Part shown: positions 26,025 through 33,357 of the stretch, piece after piece
Position numbering within the stretch: the stretch's first letter is position 1
Layout: the number at the start of each line of letters is the position of its first letter
Origin: Spirochaetales bacterium
Lineage (GTDB): Bacteria; Spirochaetota; Spirochaetia; Treponematales; Treponemataceae
Assembly: GCA_003252395.1 (NCBI GenBank)
Contig: QKEL01000009.1
Coordinates: forward strand, 779,580 to 843,579
Reading direction: 5' to 3'
Length of the DNA: 64,000 nt
The notes under the pieces: model-generated
Told to the model about the DNA's origin: nothing
Database searches by the model: none
The model's input: only the letters and a program-made list of their open reading frames with translations
Position numbers and translations under genes: made by a program

Positions 26025-27800
26025 TTAATCCATACCGGCGGAGCCGGTGTTCATGGATCTCAGAAACGCTTCATTATTCTTGGATTTCCTCATTCTGTCA
26101 ATAAGGAGCTCCATTATTTCCGTGTCGTCCATGGGATTGATGACCTTCCGGAGAATCCAGATTTTTTGCATCTCTTCCTCGGTCAGAAGGAGCTCTTCCT
26201 TTCTGGTACCCGATTTCTTTATGCTCACCGCGGGGAAGAGGCGACGGTCCGACAGTTTCCTGTCCAGGTTAATTTCCATGTTGCCGGTTCCCTTGAATTC
26301 CTCGAAAATAACCTCGTCCATGCGGCTGCCGGTTTCGATAAGGGCGGTCGCGATAATCGTAAGGCTTCCGCCCTCTTCCACGTTGCGCGCCGCGCCGAAA
26401 AAGCGCTTCGGCTTATGGAGGGCATTTGAGTCAACGCCGCCGGAAAGAACCTTGCCGGACGTCGGGACCGTCTGGTTATAGGCTCTCGCCAGACGCGTGA
26501 TGGAGTCCAGAAGGATGACGACGTCGCGCTTATGCTCGACCAGCCGCCTCGCCTTCTCGAGGACCATTTCCGCGACCTGGACGTGCCGCGTCGCCTGCTC
26601 GTCGAAGGTGGAAGAGATTACCTCCGCCTTGACGGTTCGCTCCATATCGGTTACCTCTTCGGGCCGTTCGTCGATGAGGAGGACGATCAGGTATACTTCC
26701 GGGTGGTTTTCGGTAATGGCGTTGGCGATGCGCTGCATCAAAATGGTCTTACCGGTGCGGGGCGGCGCCACGATAAGGGCCCGCTGACCCTTGCCGATCG
26801 GGCAAAAGAGATTCATGATCCGGGTCGAGATTTCACCGTTGGAGGTCTCGAGGTTGAACTTCTCGTCGGGATACAATGGCGTGAGGTTATCGAAGGGGAT
26901 GCGGCTCTGGGCGGCAGCAACTTCGTCAAAGTTGACCGTTTCCACCCTCAAAAGCGCGAAGAAGCGCTCGCCTTCTTTCGGGGAACGTATTTGGCCATAT
27001 ACCGTATCGCCCGTTTTCAGGTTAAAAAGCCTGATTTGGCTCGGCGAGATGTAAATATCGTCGGGGCCCGGCAAGTAACTATTCTGGGGAGAGCGGAGGA
27101 ACCCGTACCCGTCGGGCAGGATTTCCAGCGAGCCCGAGGCGAAAATGATCCCGCCGTGCTCCGTATGCGCCTTCAGGACCTGAAAAATGATTTCCTGTTT
27201 TTTCATCGCGACCATGTCGTCATGGGGAATGCCGTATTGGGTCGCCAATTCGCGCAGGGCATGCATGCCCATGCGGGTAAGCTCGTTGATCGTCAGTTTT
27301 GGCTTGTTTTCGTTGTCCCGGGAAGCTTCCTGGTCCTGAAGTTCGTCGATGTTCTTGAAATTGGGGATAAAATCGTCGCGGTTGTCGCGATTGGGTCGAT
27401 CCCGACCCTGGCGCTGGTTCCGGTTTTGCCTGCCGTCCCGTCCGCCTTCCTGACCGCCGTCACGGAAGCGCCGGTTTTGCCGATTATCGTGGGAACCGTT
27501 TGGTCCGGAATCCCCGGAATCATGCGGCCCGTCTTTTCGCTTTACTCTTGGCCGAACCACTACGCGCTTTTCGCCTTGTTCGGCTGAACCATTTTGATAA
27601 TTCGCGGGTTTTACTTCTTCGGACGGTGTCGATGGCGCGGTTTGCGCCTCAAAAACCGGCGTTTCGCCGGGCCCCGTACTCGTCTGTTCGGGGACGTAGG
27701 CCGGATCGGAATGCCCGAGATCGAGCTGACCTTGATCCGGCGTCAACTGAGCTTCGCCCTCCGCGCTATCCGCGGGACGACGTCTCTTGATTGGTGCCAT
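26025..27800 (-). CDS. rho: Transcription termination factor Rho
   Basis: A 591-residue hexameric RNA helicase that ends transcription, longer than E. coli Rho (419). Residues 1-166 are an extra, disordered, charge-rich region ([19 protein letters not shown] and similar). After it come the Rho N-terminal helices ([16 protein letters not shown]), the cold-shock RNA-binding fold ([18 protein letters not shown]), Walker [14 protein letters not shown], the Q-loop [18 protein letters not shown] and the C-terminal catalytic region. GGAG lies 8 nt before ATG 27800. Extended N-terminal arms that bind RNA are known in other bacterial Rho proteins. Confidence 0.95.
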   Translation of the reverse strand: MAPIKRRRPADSAEGEAQLTPDQGQLDLGHSDPAYVPEQTSTGPGETPVFEAQTAPSTPSEEVKPANYQNGSAEQGEKRVVVRPRVKRKDGPHDSGDSGPNGSHDNRQNRRFRDGGQEGGRDGRQNRNQRQGRDRPNRDNRDDFIPNFKNIDELQDQEASRDNENKPKLTINELTRMGMHALRELATQYGIPHDDMVAMKKQEIIFQVLKAHTEHGGIIFASGSLEILPDGYGFLRSPQNSYLPGPDDIYISPSQIRLFNLKTGDTVYGQIRSPKEGERFFALLRVETVNFDEVAAAQSRIPFDNLTPLYPDEKFNLETSNGEISTRIMNLFCPIGKGQRALIVAPPRTGKTILMQRIANAITENHPEVYLIVLLIDERPEEVTDMERTVKAEVISSTFDEQATRHVQVAEMVLEKARRLVEHKRDVVILLDSITRLARAYNQTVPTSGKVLSGGVDSNALHKPKRFFGAARNVEEGGSLTIIATALIETGSRMDEVIFEEFKGTGNMEINLDRKLSDRRLFPAVSIKKSGTRKEELLLTEEEMQKIWILRKVINPMDDTEIMELLIDRMRKSKNNEAFLRSMNTGSAGMD

Positions 27801-27936
27801 GAGGTATCTCCAATAAAATTTTGCAGGACTTGTGCAATAAAGACATTAATATGTTCTGATTTACCAAAAAAAGGATTTGCGTTTCAACATGATCGGTCGA
27901 AATTGATTACCGACAACTAAAAGTATACCCTCGCGA

Positions 27937-28473
27937 TCATGACCTGTCAAGAGAATCCAATACCCCCGACAACGCCGCCCGCACGGTTTGTTCGCGAATT
28001 TGGCGCCTATTGCCCGGAAAAAGCATCCGTTTCGAGTGACAGGCGATGCTCCCTTCGGCCGTTTTTTGGCAGATCGCGATATCCACGGCGCCTACCTGCG
28101 GGTCGCCCTCGTTCCGGGAGGGCCCCGCGACGCCGGTAACCGCGACGGCAATATCCGCCTCGGAACGCTTAAGCGCGCCGAGCGCCATCTCCCGGGCGGT
28201 ATGCTCGCTCACGACGCCATAATCCGCTATCGTGGCGGGATTTACCCCCAAAACGCGAACCTTTGCCTCGGGTGAATAACAGATGAACCCGCCCCATAGG
28301 GCTCGAGACGCACCGGGAACGTCCGCGACCGTAGCGGCGATCTTACCGGCGGTAAGCGATTCCGCCGTCACCAACCGTTTTCCGGTAGCAACAAGCTTTT
28401 CAACCAGCTTTTGGCTTATGGAACGTTGCGGATTTTTACTGAACAGACGAGGAAAAATCCTCGATATATTCAT
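27937..28473 (-). CDS. CinA-family protein, amidohydrolase (PncC) domain only
   Basis: 178 residues, matching the C-terminal CinA domain that deamidates NMN in E. coli PncC. Motifs are RLVTAESLTAGKIAATVADVPG, VSEHTAREMALGAL and VAVTGVAGPSRNEGDPQVG. The N-terminal MoCF/COG1058 domain of full CinA is absent, as in PncC-type proteins. It is the last gene of the bactofilin operon (3-bp gap), so it is cotranscribed with cytoskeletal and signalling genes. It probably recycles NMN released by DNA ligase. Confidence 0.88.
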   Translation of the reverse strand: MNISRIFPRLFSKNPQRSISQKLVEKLVATGKRLVTAESLTAGKIAATVADVPGASRALWGGFICYSPEAKVRVLGVNPATIADYGVVSEHTAREMALGALKRSEADIAVAVTGVAGPSRNEGDPQVGAVDIAICQKTAEGSIACHSKRMLFPGNRRQIREQTVRAALSGVLDSLDRS

Positions 28474-28476
28474 AAA

Positions 28477-28899
28477 TCAGGATTTTTCCCGGGCTAATTG
28501 GCCTTTGAGAATATCCGATCGGGACGAAAACAGGTCAAAACCGTCTTGATTTGCCCGAATCATCTCAACGGAGCCTTCGAAACTGACCCCGTCAGCGATT
28601 TTCAGGCGGGAAGCGGTAACGTTTCCCCGTACGGAGCTGCCCGCATGCATATCGACACGGTCACCGGCGGTTAAATCGCCCTGTACGGCCCCTTCCACGA
28701 TTATGGAAGCCGCCCGAATGTAATCCGCGCAACACGTTGCGCCTTTCCGCACCACGAGATTCCCCGTAGCGTCGATGGTGCCGTCGAACTTACCCGCTAT
28801 TTGCAGGTCTTCGGAGAATTTGAGTATACCGTGAAAACGGGTTTTTTCGCCCAATATCGTGAGGTCCCGTTCTTTTGCCTTTTCTTTGTACCGCGCCAT
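28477..28899 (-). CDS. Bactofilin
   Basis: A 140-residue bactofilin (bactofilin A/B family). It starts MARYKEKAKERDLTILGEKTRFHG. The core beta-helix (about 25-125) shows repeating strands such as GDLTAGDRVDMHAGSSVRGN and ASRLKIADGVSFEGS. Bactofilins form filaments that help cell shape and localise wall enzymes. The Treponema bactofilin is important for its cell shape. ATG 28899 has AGGA 6 nt upstream. The gene follows the small TPR gene and precedes the CinA-like gene. Confidence 0.92.
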   Translation of the reverse strand: MARYKEKAKERDLTILGEKTRFHGILKFSEDLQIAGKFDGTIDATGNLVVRKGATCCADYIRAASIIVEGAVQGDLTAGDRVDMHAGSSVRGNVTASRLKIADGVSFEGSVEMIRANQDGFDLFSSRSDILKGQLAREKS

Positions 28900-28907
28900 A
28901 TGCTTTC

Positions 28908-29141
28908 CTATTTCGTCGTCATGGTAAACACGCCGTCCCAATCCTCGGGCGGCGGGTTGTCGATATACCACGAACAGCGCTCCGCATAGACCTTGGAGGG
29001 TGAATCGGTGGGATCGGCTTCAAGGGCGGCGAGAAAGTGCCGCCGGGCTTCCTCAAACTGCATCAGTTTGTAGGATTTTCTCCCTTTCGCGAAGAGCTCC
29101 AGGGCCTTATTCTTTCCCTCACTCAGCATAACGACACTCAC
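28908..29141 (-). CDS. Small TPR protein resembling a cyclase tail
   Basis: 77 residues. A single TPR-like helix pair (ALELFAKGRKSYKLMQFEEARRH, then FLAALEADPTD) is followed by CSWYIDNPPPEDWDGVFTMTTK. The ending PPPEDWDGVF is typical of the tail of some class III adenylate/guanylate cyclases with TPR C-termini. No cyclase domain is next to it. It overlaps the response-regulator gene by 4 nt (ATGA) and lies 8 bp before bactofilin, so it is part of the operon. It is either a standalone adapter or a domain left by gene splitting. Confidence 0.65.
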   Translation of the reverse strand: MSVVMLSEGKNKALELFAKGRKSYKLMQFEEARRHFLAALEADPTDSPSKVYAERCSWYIDNPPPEDWDGVFTMTTK

Positions 29142-29815
29142 TCGCTGTAGGCTTTACGCAACTCGTTTTCGAGCGACGCGACCGCGATTTCGCGGCTCTT
29201 CAATTTCTTTGCCTCTTCCTGAAGTTCCGCGATCTTGTGCTGTAGCCGCGAATATTCAAGCTGGCAAGCCTCGACGCCTTTGGAGAATTCAGGGTCCTGC
29301 GAGGGACCGGTCCTGTTGCACAAAGAAAGGAATTGCTCCGAAACGAGTTCCACGTACGCCAAAAGCTTATCGTTGAGCTGCTCCTGTAAGGCGATGCGCG
29401 ACTCCCTTTTCTTGAGCTGGTCAATCAGTTCATGGTTCCGCAGCACGGAGCGGAGCCGGGCCAAAACCTCAGAGAAATTGAACGGCTTCGTGATATAATC
29501 GTCAACGCCGAGCTCGAATCCCTCGATTTTGTCTTTCACGTCGTCCATGGCCGAGAACATAATGATGGGAACGTCGTGCCATTCGGCGTATTCAGGATCG
29601 TTTTTCAGTATTCGGGTAACTTCCCAACCGGACATTTTGGGCATGATATTATCGAGCATGATCAGGTCCGGGGTAAATTCCTTCACCTTTTCGAGGGCTT
29701 CCCGGCCGTTGGCGGCCTTTTCCACGACAAAGCCGAGTTTTGAAAGCATCAAATCGAAGAACTCTACGTTGATCTGCTCATCATCAACGATGAGGATTTT
29801 TTTTCTCGTTTCCAT
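29138..29815 (-). CDS. Response regulator with coiled-coil tail
   Basis: 225 residues. Residues 1-130 are a standard receiver: acidic pair D11/D12 in ILIVDDEQIN, phosphorylation site D55 in LIMLDNIMP, SAMDD with the conserved threonine/serine, and YITKPFNF lysine. After a linker, about 140-225 is a predicted coiled coil (KIAELQEEAKKLKSREIAVASLENELRKA). There is no DNA-binding or enzymatic domain, so output is probably by protein contact. It sits between lnt (11 bp) and the TPR/bactofilin genes. The operon context suggests it signals to cell-shape proteins. Confidence 0.88.
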   Translation of the reverse strand: METRKKILIVDDEQINVEFFDLMLSKLGFVVEKAANGREALEKVKEFTPDLIMLDNIMPKMSGWEVTRILKNDPEYAEWHDVPIIMFSAMDDVKDKIEGFELGVDDYITKPFNFSEVLARLRSVLRNHELIDQLKKRESRIALQEQLNDKLLAYVELVSEQFLSLCNRTGPSQDPEFSKGVEACQLEYSRLQHKIAELQEEAKKLKSREIAVASLENELRKAYSE

Positions 29816-29826
29816 AAGGTTCCTGC

Positions 29827-31470
29827 CTAGGATCTACGTTTACGTAGAAATGTAAGTAACGTTCCGAACGCGATCAAAAGCGCTGCGGACAGGGCGAAAA
29901 CTTTGCCCCATAGATCTCCCCATATACGATACAACGTTTTGCCCGTCTCGGGAAGTACCGGAATGTCGCCCGTAAGCCAGGTTTCCGTAAAGGGCTCGGC
30001 CATGGCTACAATATGGCCGTTTGGGTCCACTATGCACGTTTGGCCCGAAGCGGTGGACCGTACCAGGGGAACCCGGTTTTCCACGGTTCTAAAGATCGCC
30101 ATGCTCATGTGCTGCCATTGACAGGGCTCGCTGTGGGCCCAGGCGTCGTTCGTAAGATTAACGATGGCCCGGGCGCCTGCGTTCACGAAATCGCGGGAGA
30201 GATATCCGAAGGTATCCTCAAAGCAAATCGGCGTGGAGAATTTCAAGCCGTTTATTTCGAATACCGTACGCTCCGTTCCCTGAGCCCAGAAGTGGGTATC
30301 CGTCGCCACGAGTAAATCATATACCCAGGGAAAGAGCTTCCGGTACGGGAAATGCTCGGTGAAGGGAACGAGGTGGATTTTACGGTAGTATTCGGGCTCG
30401 GGGGGCACTACGTTTTTACCGGGAGTGAATAAGAACACGGCGTTATAGTCGATTCGGTCCTCATCGTTGTCGTCGGAATGGGCCTTTATCGCGTCGTCGT
30501 TGCCCATTACGAAGGGAACCGGCTGAGATTCGAGATAATCCAGCAATCGCAGCACGAGTTCGGCGGATTCATGATCCTCCCGATAGCGGTAATGCCACTT
30601 TATGCGGGGAATAAAGGCCGTTTCCGGCCATACGACGAAGTCTATGGAGGGATCCTCGGCGAGGGCTTGATCGGAGAGCCTCGAAAGGGTGGCAAAATCC
30701 CTGCGATAGGAGTTGATGCCGCCCTTCCAGGGGTCGCTGTTCGGTTGGACCAGGGCGACCCGGACCGTCGGCGAGGCAGAATAGTCGACCTGGGAGAAGA
30801 CGCCGAAAATGAGGGTTCCCGCCATCGCGGCTACCCATATAACGCCGGAAAGCCAATGGTCGCGAACGAAACGCGAAAAGCCGGAAAACCAGGTTTTCAC
30901 TGGACCGAGGGCCGCGTCCTTGATACCTCCGGCAATCCAGGCCGAGGGGAATGTGACTAACGCGGAAACGCCCCAAACCCCGAATATCGAGGCGATTTGT
31001 ATTACCAGGGGCCAACTCCATTGCGAGTAGCCGATTACGCCGTAGGAGTACCCGTTGAAACCGAGGGTTTTCAGGTATTCATACCCGCACCAAACCAGCC
31101 ACTGAACGATGAAGCCATACCGCGGAAACAACGTGTCGGCCAACTTCAGCACCGGTAGGGTCAGCAATAGGTAGATAAAATAGAGGGTAGCGATGACGTA
31201 GAGGGCCAGGGGATGAAATACGCCCAACCAGTAGGTAAACACGCAATACGATAGCATGCCGTAGAAACCGCCCCACAGGAAGGAGGCGCGAAAGGAAACG
31301 CGACGGACCAAAAGAAAAAGGGGAACGAAGGCTATATACGCGAATATCGGAAAACCTTTCAGGGAAAGGAGATTCGGCTGCGGTAGGGCAAAAAAAAGAA
31401 CGGCTACTACTAATAAAACAAGGTTAACGGCAAAATGTCTGAGGCCTGAGGCTTTACGTTCAAGGGGCAT
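29827..31470 (-). CDS. lnt: Apolipoprotein N-acyltransferase
   Basis: A 547-residue inner-membrane enzyme that adds the third acyl chain to lipoproteins. About six to seven N-terminal hydrophobic segments are followed by a nitrilase-like C-N hydrolase domain. The catalytic Glu is in VVWPETAFIPRI, and the Cys is in FSTPICFEDTFGYLSRDF, with VNLTNDAWA after it. The last membrane segment is at the C-terminus (VFALSAALLIAFGTLLTF). Its ATG overlaps the stop of the HU gene by 1 bp. Spirochaetes carry many lipoproteins, so the gene is expected. Confidence 0.93.
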   Translation of the reverse strand: MPLERKASGLRHFAVNLVLLVVAVLFFALPQPNLLSLKGFPIFAYIAFVPLFLLVRRVSFRASFLWGGFYGMLSYCVFTYWLGVFHPLALYVIATLYFIYLLLTLPVLKLADTLFPRYGFIVQWLVWCGYEYLKTLGFNGYSYGVIGYSQWSWPLVIQIASIFGVWGVSALVTFPSAWIAGGIKDAALGPVKTWFSGFSRFVRDHWLSGVIWVAAMAGTLIFGVFSQVDYSASPTVRVALVQPNSDPWKGGINSYRRDFATLSRLSDQALAEDPSIDFVVWPETAFIPRIKWHYRYREDHESAELVLRLLDYLESQPVPFVMGNDDAIKAHSDDNDEDRIDYNAVFLFTPGKNVVPPEPEYYRKIHLVPFTEHFPYRKLFPWVYDLLVATDTHFWAQGTERTVFEINGLKFSTPICFEDTFGYLSRDFVNAGARAIVNLTNDAWAHSEPCQWQHMSMAIFRTVENRVPLVRSTASGQTCIVDPNGHIVAMAEPFTETWLTGDIPVLPETGKTLYRIWGDLWGKVFALSAALLIAFGTLLTFLRKRRS

Positions 31471-31796
31471 TAACGGTTAAGCTCCCCTACTTCTCTTTTC
31501 TCCGGAATGTCCCACACATTGTTTTTGAGGTCTTTACCCGCGCGGAATGCAACGACCGCATGGTCCTTAACGCATACCGTTTCACCGGTCTTTGGGTTAC
31601 GCGCTTTCTCACGGCCTTTACGGTCACGGATTTCAAAGGTGCCAAACCCTCTCAATTCCACCGATTGATCGTTCTCAAGGGCTTTTTTTATTTCATCGAG
31701 AAATTGATCGATTACTGACCGAATATCCTTCAGTTCACAGCCGGTCTTTTCGTAGATCCTCTCGACAAGCTCGCTTTTCGTCTGCTTTTTATCCAT
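31470..31796 (-). CDS. HU-family DNA-binding protein
   Basis: A 108-residue histone-like protein. KSELVERIYEKTGCELKDI starts the helical body, SVELRGFGTFEIRDRKGREK holds the DNA-wrapping arm start, and ARNPKTGETVCVKDHAV completes the arm. It is longer than E. coli HU by a C-terminal tail of about 15 residues (KNNVWDIPEKREVGELN), similar to the Treponema version as I recall it. GGATAGGTCACG precedes the ATG. It is the first gene of the operon running into lnt. Confidence 0.9.
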   Translation of the reverse strand: MDKKQTKSELVERIYEKTGCELKDIRSVIDQFLDEIKKALENDQSVELRGFGTFEIRDRKGREKARNPKTGETVCVKDHAVVAFRAGKDLKNNVWDIPEKREVGELNR

Positions 31797-31848
31797 CGTG
31801 ACCTATCCCCTGTAAGAACATCCTATCATAAAACGGAGCGTCTGTTAA

Positions 31849-31888
31849 GAAAAAAAAACCGCAACTGACCGGAAAGGCCATTGCGGTT
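31849..31888 (-). terminator. Intrinsic terminator after rpsT
   Basis: AACCGCAA / TTGCGGTT stem around a 15-nt loop, with a run of T on the minus strand. It lies 31 bp after the rpsT stop, before HU. Confidence 0.85.
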
Positions 31889-31918
31889 TTCAAACAGGAA
31901 GCGAAAGATCGCCCGAAA

Positions 31919-32194
31919 TCAGTTCGCGGCGAATGACGCGTTGAACAGCTTCTGCATGCGAGATTTCTTGCGCGCGGCGGCATTCTTGGTGATGATGCCC
32001 TTGCGCGCGGCGGTATCGAGTTCCTTGGTAAGAGCGCGAAGCATGGTTTCGGCGGAAGCCGAATCCTTGGTCTGGACGCTCGCTACATATTTTTTGGCGC
32101 TGGTGCGCACGGAACTCTTGACGGCCTTGTTCCTGATCCGCCGTACTTCACTCTGCTTGTGTCTTTTGACTGCAGATGCATTCTTTACTGCCAA
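31919..32194 (-). CDS. rpsT: Ribosomal protein bS20
   Basis: A 91-residue small-subunit ribosomal protein. AVKNASAVKRHKQSEVRRIRNK at the start and NAAARKKSRMQKLF near the end match S20. The start is TTG at 32194, because no ATG lies in the right place and GGGGG is just upstream. E. coli rpsT also starts with UUG, which limits its expression, so this unusual start may be conserved for regulation. It has its own promoter (TTGACG-17-TATTGT) and terminator. Confidence 0.93.
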   Translation of the reverse strand: MAVKNASAVKRHKQSEVRRIRNKAVKSSVRTSAKKYVASVQTKDSASAETMLRALTKELDTAARKGIITKNAAARKKSRMQKLFNASFAAN

Positions 32195-32223
32195 AGGGGA
32201 CCCCCATATAAACTTGTTCGACA

Positions 32224-32252
32224 ACAATAGCAAATCCCGTGAAACGCGTCAA
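32224..32252 (-). promoter_or_regulatory. rpsT promoter
   Basis: TTGACG and TATTGT with 17-bp spacing on the minus strand, ending 30 bp before the rpsT TTG. The match to sigma-70 boxes is good. Confidence 0.7.
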
Positions 32253-32294
32253 GATAAAAACCCTCTTTTTCTGACGCCCTTCTTCGGCTTTTAC

Positions 32295-32323
32295 TTGACA
32301 ATATGACCCAATTTCTATATCTT
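32295..32323 (+). promoter_or_regulatory. Promoter of the small zinc-ribbon gene
   Basis: Perfect TTGACA (32295-32300) and TATCTT (32318-32323) with 17-bp spacing. TATATC two bases earlier is an alternative -10. It is divergent from rpsT. Confidence 0.7.
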
Positions 32324-32354
32324 TCTTTTTAACTTTGTTTCCAGGAGAATACAC

Positions 32355-32525
32355 ATGGGTGGAGCCAGTAAGAACTCTCGTACCTCGGTTACAACACACA
32401 AGTTTTTTTGTAGCTGCGGCGGCGAGGTCGTAATGAAAACCCTGTTTGAAAGCGGAAAACTGAAGAATGTTGCGGAATGCTCCAAGTGCAAGCGCACTGA
32501 ACGCCGTCCGAAGGACTTCAAATAA
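32355..32525 (+). CDS. 56-residue zinc-ribbon protein
   Basis: A small gene with two pairs of cysteines: FFCSCGGEVV (C19, C21) and AECSKCKRTE (C42, C45), spaced like a ribosomal or RNA-polymerase-type zinc ribbon. It is not a plain L33 or L36, since their motifs do not line up. The protein begins MGGASKNSRTSVTTHKFF and is basic at its end (RTERRPKDFK). GGAG lies 8 nt before ATG 32355. It has its own strong promoter and terminator, so it is a highly expressed free-standing gene. Its function is unknown. Confidence 0.82.
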   Translation: MGGASKNSRTSVTTHKFFCSCGGEVVMKTLFESGKLKNVAECSKCKRTERRPKDFK

Positions 32526-32556
32526 TAACCGCCTTGAACAAGGCCAAACAAGAAAG

Positions 32557-32590
32557 GGGCTGCCGCATTGCCGGTCAGCCCTCTTTTTTT
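32557..32590 (+). terminator. Terminator of the zinc-ribbon gene
   Basis: GGGCTG / CAGCCC stem with an inner CCG/CGG, followed by CTCTTTTTTT. Confidence 0.9.
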
Positions 32591-33344
32591 ATCCCCTGGC
32601 CTCCGCGCGCCACCGTTCAAGTTGTTCCGCTATAAGGACTTTCCCTTCTTCAAGGATTTTTACCTGCTCCGCCTTGCCTTGGGGCGCGTCGTAAACCTTC
32701 AAAAGCTTTATGCGATACCGCCCGCCGCGCAACGTTTTTCTCATATCGCCCAACTTTGAAATTCTCCACCCGCCGTCGATCGCGAAAACGCCCACCGGAA
32801 GGGGACAACGGTCGACAAATCGCCTGAAGCCGGCTGCATGGAAGGTTCCTACCGAACCGTCCTTCGACCTGGTCCCTTCGGGGAATATCACCGGTATCCA
32901 GTCGTTTTGCATGACCCTATCGGCGAAGCGATCCAATTCCCGCATGGCCGACGAGCCGCTTCCCGTTCTTGAAATTAGGCAGTGCCCGCCGGTCCGCAGC
33001 ATGAGCGATACGACCGGAATGTTCCGGCCCAATTCGGCTTTCGCGACGAATCGGAGCCGTCCATTGGGTATGTATCTATTGAAAAGGGGAATGTCGAAAA
33101 GGCTTTGATGGTTCGATAGGGCGATATACTGATCGGGGAGCGCCGTAAGGGCTTTTGAATCCCCCACGAAGCGAAAATCCATATAGGCGGCGAAGACGGC
33201 GAAGATCATTCGCGATTGCCGCACCATTATCCATGTATTAACCCGGAGATTCCAGGGACGATGAAAAACGTAGGCGAGCCGGTTTACCGCGCCGGCATGC
33301 AGCAATGAAAGCCCGATCGCCGCGATGGTGATTGCGATATTCAT
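32589..33344 (-). CDS. 1-acyl-sn-glycerol-3-phosphate acyltransferase (PlsC family)
   Basis: A 251-residue membrane-associated acyltransferase that makes phosphatidic acid from lysophosphatidic acid. An N-terminal membrane segment (IAITIAAIGLSLLHAGAV) is followed by the motif I variant ALSNHQSLFDIPLF (NHxxxxD with Q in place of S), motif II FVAKAELGRNIPVVS, motif III IPVIFPEGTRSKDGSV and motif IV GVFAIDGGW. I chose ATG 33344 because GGGAGG lies 6 nt before it. It starts 13 bp after the helicase gene's stop, so it may be in the same transcript. Confidence 0.9.
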   Translation of the reverse strand: MNIAITIAAIGLSLLHAGAVNRLAYVFHRPWNLRVNTWIMVRQSRMIFAVFAAYMDFRFVGDSKALTALPDQYIALSNHQSLFDIPLFNRYIPNGRLRFVAKAELGRNIPVVSLMLRTGGHCLISRTGSGSSAMRELDRFADRVMQNDWIPVIFPEGTRSKDGSVGTFHAAGFRRFVDRCPLPVGVFAIDGGWRISKLGDMRKTLRGGRYRIKLLKVYDAPQGKAEQVKILEEGKVLIAEQLERWRAEARG

Positions 33345-33357
33345 GCGATCCTCCCGC

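Noticed and set aside
32355..32525. Small gene as ribosomal protein L33 (rpmG)
   Set aside because: It has two cysteine pairs, but the spacing and surrounding residues do not fit L33. I left it as an unknown zinc ribbon.
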